From NCBI GenBank assembly GCA_031372705.1, contig JANMLV010000048.1, positions 1 to 64,000 of the forward strand: 64,000 bases of DNA, read 5' to 3'. Positions 8,970-17,179 of the stretch are shown piece by piece. Source of the DNA: UBA7236 sp031372705. GTDB taxonomy: Bacteria; Bacteroidota; Bacteroidia; Chitinophagales; BACL12. The translations under genes were made by a program, and so were the position numbers. Position 1 is the stretch's first letter, and each line of letters begins with the position of its first letter. The notes below the pieces were generated by a model that did no database searches, had not been told where the DNA came from, and worked only from the letters and a program-made list of their open reading frames with translations.

Positions 8970-9854
8970 TTGATACAATATTTACGACATAAGGAAATTG
9001 ATTTTGAAAAATGGGACGCATGTATCAATAATGCACTTAATGGCTTGCCATATGCTTATTCATGGTATTTAGATATTGCAGCAGAAGGCCAATGGAGCGC
9101 AATAATAATCGACGATTATGCAGCGGTGTTTCCAATTCCCTTTAAAAATAGAATTGTATACAAACAAATTTATCAGCCGTTTTTTGTGCAGCAATTGGGC
9201 TTGTTTTATACTGATTTAAAATATGCAAATCGGGTTGCTGATTGTTTTTCGGCAATTCCATCGGTATTTAAAAAAATTAATTTGCAATTAAATACCAACA
9301 ACCTGATTGAAGAACATGCGCTTAAGGTGAAGTATAAAATTACCCATCATATCAACTTAAACGTTGGATACGAAGCAATAAATGCCGCGTATAGTTCTGA
9401 TAGGAAACGGAACTCAAAAAAGGCAACCTCAGCCGGCTTGCAAGTTGTAAATTTAAATGGTGTTGCTGAACTGATTCAATTTCGACGTAAATACTTAGCT
9501 GCAGAATTAAATGGCGTACAAACAGATAAGGACCTACATCGCTTGCAGCAACTACTTGAAAAAGCAATTAAGTTAGAAAAGGGTTTTGCAAAAGGCGTGG
9601 TAGACGGAAGTGACAATTTATTAGCGATTGCATTTTTTTTACAAACTAACAAGTTTTTAATTTATTTATCGGCAGTATCATCAACCGAAGGAAGAGAGAA
9701 ACGCGCGATGCCTGTATTAATTGATAGTATTCTGCAGAATTACGCAAATGCTAACCTCATTTTCGATTTTGAAGGCTCTATGATTCCCGGTTTAGCACAG
9801 TTTTATAGAAGTTTTGGTGGTGTTGAAGTTCAGTTTCCTGTTGTGCAGAAATAG
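8970..9854 (+). CDS. GNAT/FemAB-like acyltransferase-fold protein
   Basis: A 294-residue cytoplasmic protein of a family conserved in Bacteroidota and usually annotated as a GNAT-fold hypothetical. No catalytic motif is obvious. Features seen are NGLPYAYSWYLD near the N-terminus, YQPFFVQQLGLF, a basic stretch SDRKRNSKKA resembling the central segment of FemAB/BioF2-like folds, and LIFDFEGSMIPGLAQFYRSFGG near the C-terminus. That last segment matches the second GNAT repeat of FemAB-type proteins (F-x-G-S-x-x-G-x-x-x-F-Y-x-x-F). The start is TTG; MIQYLRHKEIDF reads as a natural N-terminus and no nearby ATG preserves it. The acceptor substrate is unknown. The gene stands alone, divergent from hflX. 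Confidence 0.68.
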   Translation: MIQYLRHKEIDFEKWDACINNALNGLPYAYSWYLDIAAEGQWSAIIIDDYAAVFPIPFKNRIVYKQIYQPFFVQQLGLFYTDLKYANRVADCFSAIPSVFKKINLQLNTNNLIEEHALKVKYKITHHINLNVGYEAINAAYSSDRKRNSKKATSAGLQVVNLNGVAELIQFRRKYLAAELNGVQTDKDLHRLQQLLEKAIKLEKGFAKGVVDGSDNLLAIAFFLQTNKFLIYLSAVSSTEGREKRAMPVLIDSILQNYANANLIFDFEGSMIPGLAQFYRSFGGVEVQFPVVQK

Positions 9855-9968
9855 AATACGGCTTTGTAGCAGATTAATTTTAAGTATAATCTGTTTATGT
9901 CCTCAAATTTCGCTCTCCCGATTGTTTCGAGATTGGCAATTATTTTCAATAACGGATTTAATTTTTTT

Positions 9969-10000
9969 ATTGAGCAAAATTGAGCAAAATTGAACAAGAT
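9969..10000 (-). repeat. TTTTGYTCAAT repeat cluster B (inverted)
   Basis: Three consecutive units in reverse orientation (ATTGAGCAAAA twice, then ATTGAACAAGAT), opposite in direction to the other clusters. Confidence 0.8.
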
Positions 10001-10038
10001 TTAAGTGAGGTTGTGGAATTAAAATTTGTCCTTTTTTT

Positions 10039-10281
10039 ATTATTAACTAGGAAAAATTTAATAATTGAAATCAATTTTGAACTTACCTGTCAACCCAAAT
10101 TTTGTTCAATTTTGCTCAATCCTCTCTAAGGTTGTTTTATTTTTTTAATTAAATAAAAACTTAGTGACGTTGCTATATCAAAATTTACCCTGCGATTTGC
10201 ATTATTAAACAGAAGATTTTGAATAATTGAAATAAATTTCAACCTTACCTGTCAACCCAAATTTTGCTCAATTTTGCTCAA
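10039..10281 (+). repeat. Imperfect 82-bp direct repeat, two copies 161 bp apart
   Basis: Copies at about 10039-10121 and 10200-10281. Both contain ATTATTAA, then ATAATTGAAAT, then the identical block CTTACCTGTCAACCCAAATT, and end in TTTTGYTCAAT units (10097-10120, 10261-10280). The second copy continues into two further units to 10303. The copies differ by scattered substitutions and one small gap. Confidence 0.75.
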
Positions 10282-10303
10282 TCTTGTTCAATTTTGTTCA
10301 ATT
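10261..10303 (+). repeat. TTTTGYTCAAT repeat cluster D
   Basis: Four tandem units (TTTTGCTCAAT twice, one CTTGTTCAAT variant, one TTTTGTTCAAT) ending 22 bases before the stop codon of the comF-like gene. Confidence 0.8.
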
Positions 10304-10325
10304 GGCTGTTCCAATCTCCCTCCCT

Positions 10326-11030
10326 TCACAACTCCGCAAACGCCACCGCAGCAATACTTACACTAACTCCCGGATGTTGTATCAACTTGACGGCACAAGC
10401 TTCCAATGTGGAACCGGTGGTAATTACATCATCAATTAATAAAATATGTTTATTCGGAATTAATTCGGGTTTCTTTACCTCAAAAATGTCTTTTACATTA
10501 TCCCATCGTTCTAATCTCGATTTTTTTGTTTGGGTTTCGGTAAATAATGTTCGTTGCAGAATTTCGCCATCGTAATTTATATTTAACACTTCACCCAATC
10601 CCTCTGCAATAATACCACTTTGGTTATAACCTCGTTTTATCATTTTATCAGGATGCAAAGGAACTGCTGTAATATAATCCACATCTCTAAATACTTGATA
10701 TTGTAATAGGTGATATCCCATTAAATTACCCAGTCGTAAACCAACATCTTTTCTGCCTTTATATTTTAATGCATGCATAACTTCCTGCAACCGTGAAGTT
10801 TTATGAAAATTGTACATGGCTAAGGCCCGCTCAATAGGTACCTTCCCCCAAAATTTTTTTGCAACCGGATTGTCGGTATATAATACATGATCAGTTTTAG
10901 GTAAGCTGAGCTGACATTTTAAGCAGAATACTTTTTCGTGTTTGTTCAACGCTTCCTGGCAGGCAGCGCAAAGTTTTGGATATATCACATTTGTGATGTC
11001 GCTTATAATATTAATTGGAAACATAGTCAT
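10326..11030 (-). CDS. ComF-family phosphoribosyltransferase
   Basis: A 234-residue ComF-like protein, a family linked to DNA uptake in competent bacteria. It has an N-terminal zinc-ribbon-like segment (LCAAC, then FCLKC sixteen residues on) and a C-terminal type I phosphoribosyltransferase fold with the PRPP loop HILLIDDVITTGSTLEAC. Intermediate family motifs are YKGRKDVG, AVPLHPDKMIKRGYNQS and FEVKKPE. The reading frame stays open to 11108, but the extra N-terminal residues look unrelated to the family. The paired ATGs at 11030 and 11024 directly precede FPINIISDITNVIYPKLC, the usual start of ComF proteins, and I chose the first. Enzymatic activity has not been shown for most ComF proteins. 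Confidence 0.9.
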   Translation of the reverse strand: MTMFPINIISDITNVIYPKLCAACQEALNKHEKVFCLKCQLSLPKTDHVLYTDNPVAKKFWGKVPIERALAMYNFHKTSRLQEVMHALKYKGRKDVGLRLGNLMGYHLLQYQVFRDVDYITAVPLHPDKMIKRGYNQSGIIAEGLGEVLNINYDGEILQRTLFTETQTKKSRLERWDNVKDIFEVKKPELIPNKHILLIDDVITTGSTLEACAVKLIQHPGVSVSIAAVAFAEL

Positions 11031-11108
11031 CGTTTTTGTAGTAAGAAATAATTTGCGTAGGCTACCATTGCAACAACGTATTGGAGCAAATGATAGTGGA
11101 ATAACCAA

Positions 11109-11428
11109 TCACAACTTCGTGTTTAACGAGCCGGTTGTGATGGTGTTACCAATAAATAAGAAGTGTTTAATTTTACTTTAACGCTTCATTACACGCGTAA
11201 TTCGGACTAACGATGCAAAGTATAAGCTAGTAAGCGGATAAGGTTTTTCCAAGAAAATGGAAACGGGTTTTGTTACATCACAGTAACCACAATTCAATCG
11301 ACACATTTCATTTGTTTTTAAGGTGAATAATAAATTAAAAATATTAATTAACATTTTAATTTCCAAATTTCAGTCATAAAAAAAACCTGCTACGAAGCAG
11401 GTTTTTAAATAAGGATGTATTGAATTAA
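11109..11428. other. Intergenic region between comF-like gene and hppD
   Basis: About 320 bases with no supported gene. The only structure I can support is the minus-strand terminator of hppD near its right end. The rest is AT-rich and featureless to me. Confidence 0.5.
11378..11406 (-). terminator. Intrinsic terminator after hppD
   Basis: On the minus strand, stem CCTGCT/AGCAGG with a TCGT loop, followed by eight T residues. It is flanked by A residues on the other side, so it can also work on the plus strand. It lies 22 bases past the hppD stop codon. Confidence 0.88.
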
Positions 11429-12559
11429 TTATAATGTTCCTCTTTTGCGTTGTTCTTCTTCTATGCTTTCAAACAGCGCTTGGAAATTACCTTTGCCAAA
11501 AGATTTTGCGCCACAGCGTTCAATTATTTCAAAAAACATGGTCGGTCTGTCTTCAACAGGCTTGGTAAATATTTGTAATAAATAACCGTCTTCATCACGG
11601 TCTACCATTATGCCCAAGCTTTTTAGTGTTTGTAAATCTTCATTTATTGTTCCAACACGATCGCTTACAGTATCGTAATACGTTCCGGGAACATATAAAA
11701 ATTCAACACCGCGTTTGCGTAATTCGGTTACCGTAATAATAATATCGTCGGTGGCAACGGCAATGTGCTGACAACCTTCGCCTTCATAAAAATCTAAATA
11801 TTCTTCCACCTGTGATTTCTTTTTACCAATGGCAGGTTCATTAATCGGGAATTTAATGCGCATATTTCCACTGGTCATTACTTTACTCATAAGAGCAGTA
11901 TATTCTGTAGAAATATCTTTATCGTCGAATGTAATCAGATTTTTAAATCCTAATACTTCTGCATAAAATTTTGCCCACACATTCATTCTGCCTAAACCAA
12001 CATTGCCAACGCAATGGTCAACATATTGCAATCCAATTGGTGTAGGATTGTATTCGCTTTCCCATTTTACAAATCCCGGCAAAAAAACTCCGTTGTAGTT
12101 TGTGCGTTCAACAAATAAGTGAATTACTTCGCCATATGTTTTAATGCCGGCAACTTTTACTTCGCCATCGGCATCAGATTTTATTGTAGGGAATAAAAAA
12201 GGTTCTGCACCGCGTTCGGTAGTTTGAACAAACGAATATTCCGCATCATCAACAGTAAATGCAATAACTTTTACGCCATCACCATGATTTTTAATATGTT
12301 CAGCTACAGGTGAAGTGCTGTTGTATGGTGTGGTTAATATTAATGTGATTTTTCCCTGACGCAAAACATAAGACGCACATTCGCGATTACCGGTTTCTAA
12401 TTCGGAATAAGCGAGTGATTGAAATCCAAAGGCCGTTTTATAAAAGTGTGCAGATTGTTTAGCATTGCCCACATATAATTCAATAAAATCGGTGCCATTT
12501 AATGGAAGAAAATCTTCTTGTACGATTGTTTGTTGTTTTTCAACTAATAAAGTATCCAT
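11429..12559 (-). CDS. hppD: 4-hydroxyphenylpyruvate dioxygenase
   Basis: Fe(II) dioxygenase converting 4-hydroxyphenylpyruvate to homogentisate in tyrosine catabolism. The 376-residue protein has two VOC-fold halves. The three iron ligands are visible: H182 in QYVDHCVGN, H265 in CQHIAVATDDI and E344 in FFEIIERCG. Their spacing matches characterised bacterial enzymes. The C-terminal helix NFQALFESIEEEQ, which gates the active site, is intact. It lies 30 bp downstream of hmgA on the same strand, so the next two enzymes of the pathway form one operon ending at the terminator near 11390. Confidence 0.97.
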   Translation of the reverse strand: MDTLLVEKQQTIVQEDFLPLNGTDFIELYVGNAKQSAHFYKTAFGFQSLAYSELETGNRECASYVLRQGKITLILTTPYNSTSPVAEHIKNHGDGVKVIAFTVDDAEYSFVQTTERGAEPFLFPTIKSDADGEVKVAGIKTYGEVIHLFVERTNYNGVFLPGFVKWESEYNPTPIGLQYVDHCVGNVGLGRMNVWAKFYAEVLGFKNLITFDDKDISTEYTALMSKVMTSGNMRIKFPINEPAIGKKKSQVEEYLDFYEGEGCQHIAVATDDIIITVTELRKRGVEFLYVPGTYYDTVSDRVGTINEDLQTLKSLGIMVDRDEDGYLLQIFTKPVEDRPTMFFEIIERCGAKSFGKGNFQALFESIEEEQRKRGTL

Positions 12560-12589
12560 TGTAGTATATTTATTTAATTATTTAAATAA

Positions 12590-13777
12590 TTAGTTTGTTA
12601 TCAAGTTTGGTTGTACACCGTTACTTTTTATCCATGATAAATAATAGTCATCTACTTCATATTCAACTGCTGCTTCTGTAATCATTACCGGTTTAAACGG
12701 ATCAATCATAACAGCTAATTCTTTGGTTTCTTTTTGCCCTATGCTGCGTTCAATAGCTCCCGGATGAGGCCCGTGTGCTAAGCCTGCAGGATGCAATGTT
12801 AGCATGCCGGGTTTTATATTGTTTCTGCTCATGAAATTGCCTTCCACATAATATAATAATTCATCGCTGTCGATATTACTGTGGTGATAAGGTGCAGGAA
12901 TGGCATTCGGGTGGTAATCGTACATGCGCGGAACAAAGCTGCATACCACAAAATTATTAGCCTCGAAATTTTGGTGAATTGGTGGAGGCATGTGAATGCG
13001 ACCTGTTAGCGGTTCAAAGTTGTGAATATTGAACGCATAAGGATATAAATATCCATCCCAACCTACAACGTCAAATGGGTGATTAGCATAAGTGTATGGA
13101 AATATTTCACCGCGTTTTTTTATCATAATTTCAAATTCACCTTCCACATCTAATGTTTTTAATTCGGTAGGACGTTTAATATCGCGTTCGCAAAATGGTG
13201 AGTGTTCGAGTAATTGTCCGAATTCATTTCTGTATCTTTTCGGTGTAACTACCGGACTAAAAGATTCAATAAATAACAATCTGTTATCATCGGTATCAAA
13301 TTCCATTTTATAAATTGTTCCTCGTGGAATTACCAGATAATCGTGCGGCTCAAAATTTACATCACCAAACATGGTTGTTAAAGTGCCTGACCCTTTGTGC
13401 ACAAAAATTAATTCATCGGCATCTGCATTTTTAAAATAGTAATCAGGGGTTTGTGTTGGTGCAGCAAGTCCAATATGTAAATCGTTATTTACAAAAAGCA
13501 CTTTGCGACTTTCTAAATAATCTTTTTCTGCCGGAATATCAAAGCCATTAAAACTGAGCATACGCATATTATTTTCGATAGCAATTTTTGGCGCTACCGA
13601 ATAACTCTTGCCGGTATTAATAACCCTTGTTGGTGGATGAATGTGATACACTAACGATGATAAACTGCTGAAGCCTTGTGTGCCCACTAATTCTTCGTTA
13701 TAAAGTTTTCCCGCCGCGTCGCGATATACAACATGGCGTTTATCCGGGATTTTACCTAATTGCTGATAAATTGGCAT
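12590..13777 (-). CDS. hmgA: Homogentisate 1,2-dioxygenase
   Basis: Fe(II) cupin enzyme that cleaves the homogentisate ring to maleylacetoacetate, directly after HppD in the pathway. The 395-residue protein has a family-typical N-terminus (GKIPDKRHVVYRD), the first cupin around LIFVHKGSGTLTTMFGD, FDVVGWDGYLYPYAFNI, and the metal-binding second cupin with PYHHSNIDSDELLYYVEG and LHPAGLAHGPHPGA. This is the shorter, divergent HGO form seen in many environmental bacteria. It is first in the operon with hppD. Fumarylacetoacetase and maleylacetoacetate isomerase are not in the window. Confidence 0.94.
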   Translation of the reverse strand: MPIYQQLGKIPDKRHVVYRDAAGKLYNEELVGTQGFSSLSSLVYHIHPPTRVINTGKSYSVAPKIAIENNMRMLSFNGFDIPAEKDYLESRKVLFVNNDLHIGLAAPTQTPDYYFKNADADELIFVHKGSGTLTTMFGDVNFEPHDYLVIPRGTIYKMEFDTDDNRLLFIESFSPVVTPKRYRNEFGQLLEHSPFCERDIKRPTELKTLDVEGEFEIMIKKRGEIFPYTYANHPFDVVGWDGYLYPYAFNIHNFEPLTGRIHMPPPIHQNFEANNFVVCSFVPRMYDYHPNAIPAPYHHSNIDSDELLYYVEGNFMSRNNIKPGMLTLHPAGLAHGPHPGAIERSIGQKETKELAVMIDPFKPVMITEAAVEYEVDDYYLSWIKSNGVQPNLITN

Positions 13778-13956
13778 AGTAAATTTTATTTACTGCAAAT
13801 TTCAGCGAAAATGTAAGCTGCTTGGGGTGACTTGTGTCAATGTTTGAGGTGATAATGCGGGGAGTTTTTGAGTTGATTTTCAGCGGACCATAAACCTCCC
13901 GTTACTTCCCAACTTCCCTTCTTCCCGGCAAGTAAATATATACGAGCAATATCAAC

Positions 13957-14637
13957 TCAGCCCTTTTTTTTCAGGCTGTTAAATACCAGGTCGTTTAAAT
14001 AGCCAATAAGTTCTTCTTCTTTTTTAGCACCACTAAAATCGGTCAGCGAAGGCAGGTTATGCATAAAAAAGTTTTGAAGATGCGCCATTTCAATTATAGT
14101 AGAGGCCAGGGTTTTAGGGTATTTGTAACGGGGATTGTATTCAGATATAATATTGCCAACAACAGCACATAAGTCCTTGTAAGGCTTAAAGAACTGCTGT
14201 TTATTGTCTTCACTCACATGTTTTGTTAAATAAGCCTTTGAACCTTCCGCAATAATAATTTCATGCAACAGCCTTTCATTAATATAATGGGTTTGCTCAT
14301 CGTCCTCAACCGCATGTGCCAGAAGGTGTATTACTTTTTTCAGCTTAATTGCAGGACTGTTTATATTGTTAGTCTGAAATATTATTTGAAACTCAAGCCA
14401 GCCCCAATACCAGGCTGTAAGGTAAACCAACAGTTTATGCTTATTCTCAAAATAACGGTAGATGCCGGCTTCAGTTGTGCCGATTTCTTCAGCAAGTTTT
14501 TTAAAGGTAAATGACTCGAAACCTGCTTTGTATATTAATTGTACACTATGTTTTAGAATATTCTTCCCAAGTTCTGATGCCTCAGGATTCCGAAGGTATA
14601 GTGCCTCGTTCATCTCTATTTGCAGTTGTAGCTTCAT
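13957..14637 (-). CDS. TetR-family transcriptional regulator
   Basis: A 226-residue repressor-type protein. The N-terminal helix-turn-helix covers about residues 25-75 (VQLIYKAGFESFTFKKLA, then EIGTTEAGIYRYFENKHKL), a close match to the TetR DNA-binding signature. The C-terminal two thirds is a helical ligand-binding or dimer domain without recognisable ligand specificity. It is transcribed divergently from the SulP/carbonic anhydrase pair across 134 bp that contain a palindrome, so regulation of that pair is the natural hypothesis. It also lies upstream of hmgA on the same strand, 179 bp away, so a role in tyrosine catabolism cannot be excluded. Confidence 0.88.
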   Translation of the reverse strand: MKLQLQIEMNEALYLRNPEASELGKNILKHSVQLIYKAGFESFTFKKLAEEIGTTEAGIYRYFENKHKLLVYLTAWYWGWLEFQIIFQTNNINSPAIKLKKVIHLLAHAVEDDEQTHYINERLLHEIIIAEGSKAYLTKHVSEDNKQQFFKPYKDLCAVVGNIISEYNPRYKYPKTLASTIIEMAHLQNFFMHNLPSLTDFSGAKKEEELIGYLNDLVFNSLKKKG

Positions 14638-14674
14638 TTCAAGGTGTTTTTATTACTATTATTTACTAAAGGTA

Positions 14675-14682
14675 CAAAGCTA
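14675..14682 (-). promoter_or_regulatory. -7 promoter box TAGCTTTG of the tetR-type gene
   Basis: Perfect TAnnTTTG on the minus strand, 37 bases before the ATG at 14637. A TTG at 14698-14700 is a possible but closely spaced -33 element. Confidence 0.5.
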
Positions 14683-14709
14683 AAGCAAATAATTTAACAA
14701 TTATTAGTG

Positions 14710-14722
14710 ATAGTAAAACTAT
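14710..14722. promoter_or_regulatory. Candidate operator ATAGT-AAA-ACTAT
   Basis: Perfect 5-3-5 inverted repeat between the divergent TetR gene and the SulP gene. It lies 18 bases upstream of the sulP -7 box and near the -33 region of the tetR promoter, where a repressor would block both. Assignment to this TetR protein is inference from position. Confidence 0.4.
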
Positions 14723-14740
14723 TATTGAACAAATTAATAC

Positions 14741-14748
14741 TATCTTTG
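14741..14748 (+). promoter_or_regulatory. -7 promoter box TATCTTTG of the sulP/carbonic anhydrase unit
   Basis: Perfect TAnnTTTG match 23 bases before the ATG at 14772, in the divergent tetR/sulP region. Confidence 0.6.
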
Positions 14749-14771
14749 TTCCGTAAAAAAGAAGAAAAACA

Positions 14772-16322
14772 ATGAAACATTTATTTAAAGAGTTAAAAAG
14801 CGACCTCCCGGCTAGTATGGTGGTCTTTTTTGTGGCAGTGCCTTTGTGCTTAGGTATCGCCCTTGCATCCGGCGCGCCTTTGTTTGCGGGTATTATTGCC
14901 GGTATAGTTGGTGGTATTGTTGTAGGTATTGCCAGTGGCTCATCGTTGGGGGTTAGTGGGCCGGCTGCGGGATTAGCGGTAATTGTACTAACATCTATCG
15001 AAGCGCTTGGTGGTTCATGGGAAGCCTTTCTTTTGGCTGTAATGCTTGCCGGTTTTATACAATTGGCACTCGGATATGCAAAAGCAGGTTTTATTGCATA
15101 CTTTTTTCCATCTTCAGTAATTAAAGGAATGCTCACAGGTATTGGCCTGTTAATTATTCTGAAGCAAATACCTCACGCATTAGGTTGGGATAAAGATGCT
15201 TTTGGAGATGATAAATTTTTCCAGGCAGATGGCGAAAACACGTTTTCGGAAATAATTAAAGCACTTAGTTCATTTACGCCCGGAGCTTTAATAATATCAG
15301 TTATTTCATTAGGTATTTTGATATTATGGGATAAGGTGCTATCCAAAAAACACAAAGTGTTTGGCATGCTTAATGGACCTTTGGTGGTTGTTTTGTTTGG
15401 TATATTAATGAATTATTTCTACCAAAACGGGATATTAAATTTCATGTTGAACTCCGACCAAATTGTAAATATCCCGGTTCCGGAAAACTTAAATGGATTT
15501 TTTAGTCAGTTCACTACCCCCGATTTTTCTGCAATCAGCAATGGTGAAGTGTGGAAAATTGCATTCGTTTTAGCAATTGTAGCAAGTTTAGAAACCCTAC
15601 TTTGTGTTGAAGCGACCGATAAGATGGACCCTAATAAAAGAATTACACCAACTAACAGAGAACTAAAAGCGCAAGGTTTAGGTAATATCGTTTCAGGCTT
15701 AATTGGCGGCCTACCTGTTACTCAAGTTATTGTTCGAAGTTCAGCAAATATCAACTTTGGTGCAAAAACAAAATTGTCGGCTATTTTACATGGTATGTTT
15801 TTACTTATAAGCGCCATCACAATTTCAGGACTTTTAAATATGATTCCTTTAGCAAGTTTAGCAGCCATTTTATTTATGGTTGGATATAAACTTGCCAAGC
15901 CATCGCTCTTTAAACAAATGTTTAAATTGGGTTGGGAGCAGTTTGTGCCATTTATTGTTACCATTATTGCGATTCTTGTAACCGATTTATTAATTGGAAT
16001 TACAACGGGATTATTAGTTGGCGGACTTTTCGCTCTTTATCATAGTTATCGCAATTCTTTCCACTTGAAAGATATTGTAACTGAAAATGGAACGCAGGTG
16101 CATCATATTGTTTTAGCTGAAGAGGTTTCATTTTTTAACAAGGCAAGTGTAGTAAAAGTTTTAGATAGTATTCCGGCCAATTCAAAAGTAATAATTGATT
16201 GCACTAACTCTAAATCTATTTCCTATGATGTGGTTGAGTTGATTCTTGACTATGAAATTAATGCCAAAACTAAAAACATTAAAGTTGAAAAAATTAAATT
16301 TATTGAACCTATTTCAGCATAA
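14772..16322 (+). CDS. SulP-family anion (probably bicarbonate) transporter
   Basis: A 516-residue inner-membrane transporter. The N-terminal SulP signature PASMVVFFVAVPLCLGIALASG is followed by about a dozen hydrophobic segments, SLGVSGPAAGLAVIVL, a conserved SLETLLCVEATDKMDP, and GLGNIVSGLIGGLPVTQVIVRSSAN. The C-terminal 75 residues form a short STAS-like domain (KVIIDCTNSKSISYDVVELI). SulP proteins carry sulfate, bicarbonate or other anions. A carbonic anhydrase gene starts 21 bp downstream, which argues for bicarbonate uptake and hydration balance, as proposed for similar pairs in marine Bacteroidota. This substrate call is inference from context. Confidence 0.9.
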   Translation: MKHLFKELKSDLPASMVVFFVAVPLCLGIALASGAPLFAGIIAGIVGGIVVGIASGSSLGVSGPAAGLAVIVLTSIEALGGSWEAFLLAVMLAGFIQLALGYAKAGFIAYFFPSSVIKGMLTGIGLLIILKQIPHALGWDKDAFGDDKFFQADGENTFSEIIKALSSFTPGALIISVISLGILILWDKVLSKKHKVFGMLNGPLVVVLFGILMNYFYQNGILNFMLNSDQIVNIPVPENLNGFFSQFTTPDFSAISNGEVWKIAFVLAIVASLETLLCVEATDKMDPNKRITPTNRELKAQGLGNIVSGLIGGLPVTQVIVRSSANINFGAKTKLSAILHGMFLLISAITISGLLNMIPLASLAAILFMVGYKLAKPSLFKQMFKLGWEQFVPFIVTIIAILVTDLLIGITTGLLVGGLFALYHSYRNSFHLKDIVTENGTQVHHIVLAEEVSFFNKASVVKVLDSIPANSKVIIDCTNSKSISYDVVELILDYEINAKTKNIKVEKIKFIEPISA

Positions 16323-16343
16323 CAACTAAAACAAATAATAAAT

Positions 16344-16985
16344 ATGAAAACTTTAACAAAAGAAATGCAAGCAGCCATAACACCATCAATGGCTTTAGAA
16401 TTATTAAAAGATGGAAATAAAAGATTTGTTAACAACTTAAAAGTAAATCGAAATCTTTTACAACAAGCAAATGAAACATCAGATGGCCAACATCCATTTG
16501 CAGTTATTCTAAGTTGCATCGACAGTAGAACCTCTGCTGAGCTAATATTTGACCAAGGTCTTGGTGATGTTTTTAGTGTTCGCATTGCAGGTAATATTAT
16601 TAATGAGGATATTTTAGGCAGCATGGAGTTTGGTTGCAAAGTGGCAGGTGCAAAAATTCTTGTTGTGTTAGGACATACTAAATGCGGAGCCGTTAAAGGT
16701 GCTTGCGATCACGTTGAAATGGGCAATTTAACTGCTTTACTTGAAAAAATTAAACCGGCTGTTGCCGCTGAAACTGCCACTTCAGAAAATCGTACTTCAA
16801 GTAATGCTGTTTTCGTTGAAAATGTAGCAACGATAAATGTTAAAAATACAGTTGAGGCAATTATGGAGCGCAGCCCAATCCTCAAAGATTTAATCGCTAG
16901 CGGACAAATTGGAATTGTTGGTGGTACGCACGATATCTCAAACGGTGAGGTGACGTTTTATGATGACACTGTGCATGTAGGTTAA
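16344..16985 (+). CDS. Beta-class carbonic anhydrase
   Basis: Zinc enzyme interconverting CO2 and bicarbonate. The 213-residue protein carries all expected residues: zinc ligands C58, H111 and C114 (SCIDSRTSAE and GHTKCGAVKGA) and the Asp-Arg dyad D60/R62. The FDQGLGDVFSVRIAGN segment is typical of the family. There is no signal peptide, so it is cytoplasmic. It is co-directional with and 21 bp behind the SulP gene, suggesting one transcript. The C-terminal IVGGTHDISNGEVTFYD matches the beta-strand that ends this family. Confidence 0.95.
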   Translation: MKTLTKEMQAAITPSMALELLKDGNKRFVNNLKVNRNLLQQANETSDGQHPFAVILSCIDSRTSAELIFDQGLGDVFSVRIAGNIINEDILGSMEFGCKVAGAKILVVLGHTKCGAVKGACDHVEMGNLTALLEKIKPAVAAETATSENRTSSNAVFVENVATINVKNTVEAIMERSPILKDLIASGQIGIVGGTHDISNGEVTFYDDTVHVG

Positions 16986-17129
16986 TAATTGACAAACGAA
17001 AGATATACTAGTCTTGTAATTAATGCACATTGGAAAATAAAATTTAAAGATTTTACTTTTTATTGGTGTTAATAATGATGCAATAATTACAAGCTAGTTA
17101 ATATACTCCCATGGTTTAGTAGTTTAATA

Positions 17130-17179
17130 GCACAGCCCTCCTTCAATCTGCAGACAAAGCTGGGTTCGTGCTTTTTTTT
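17130..17179 (+). terminator. Possible terminator (tRNA-like look) between convergent genes
   Basis: GCAC and GCCC arms (17130-17138) pair with GGGT and GTGC (17162-17171) across internal mismatches and a large loop, followed by eight T residues. It lies 145 bases after the carbonic anhydrase stop. Its T tract overlaps the tnaA stop codon (17178-17180). The segment GCTGGGTTCGTGC resembles a tRNA T-arm, but a full cloverleaf cannot be folded. Confidence 0.4.

Larger units (their letters stand above)
9855..10325. other. Gene-free, repeat-rich intergenic region
   Basis: 470 bases between the convergent GNAT-like and comF-like genes, with no plausible gene. It is dominated by the 11-bp TTTTGCTCAAT units and an imperfect 82-bp direct repeat that contains them, both listed separately. 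Confidence 0.65.

Noticed and set aside
10264..10575. 103-codon plus-strand frame
   Set aside because: Antisense to the ComF-like gene and starting inside the TTTTGCTCAAT repeats.
11178..11366. 62-codon minus-strand frame in the comF/hppD gap
   Set aside because: No start signals, no family resemblance, and AT-rich composition that readily gives chance frames.
14666..15136. 156-codon minus-strand frame over the SulP start
   Set aside because: Low-complexity Ala/Pro-rich translation antisense to a well-supported transporter; no start signals or family match.
17105..17175. tRNA gene
   Set aside because: D-arm-like and T-arm-like words are present, but acceptor and anticodon stems do not pair. 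Treated as a possible terminator.
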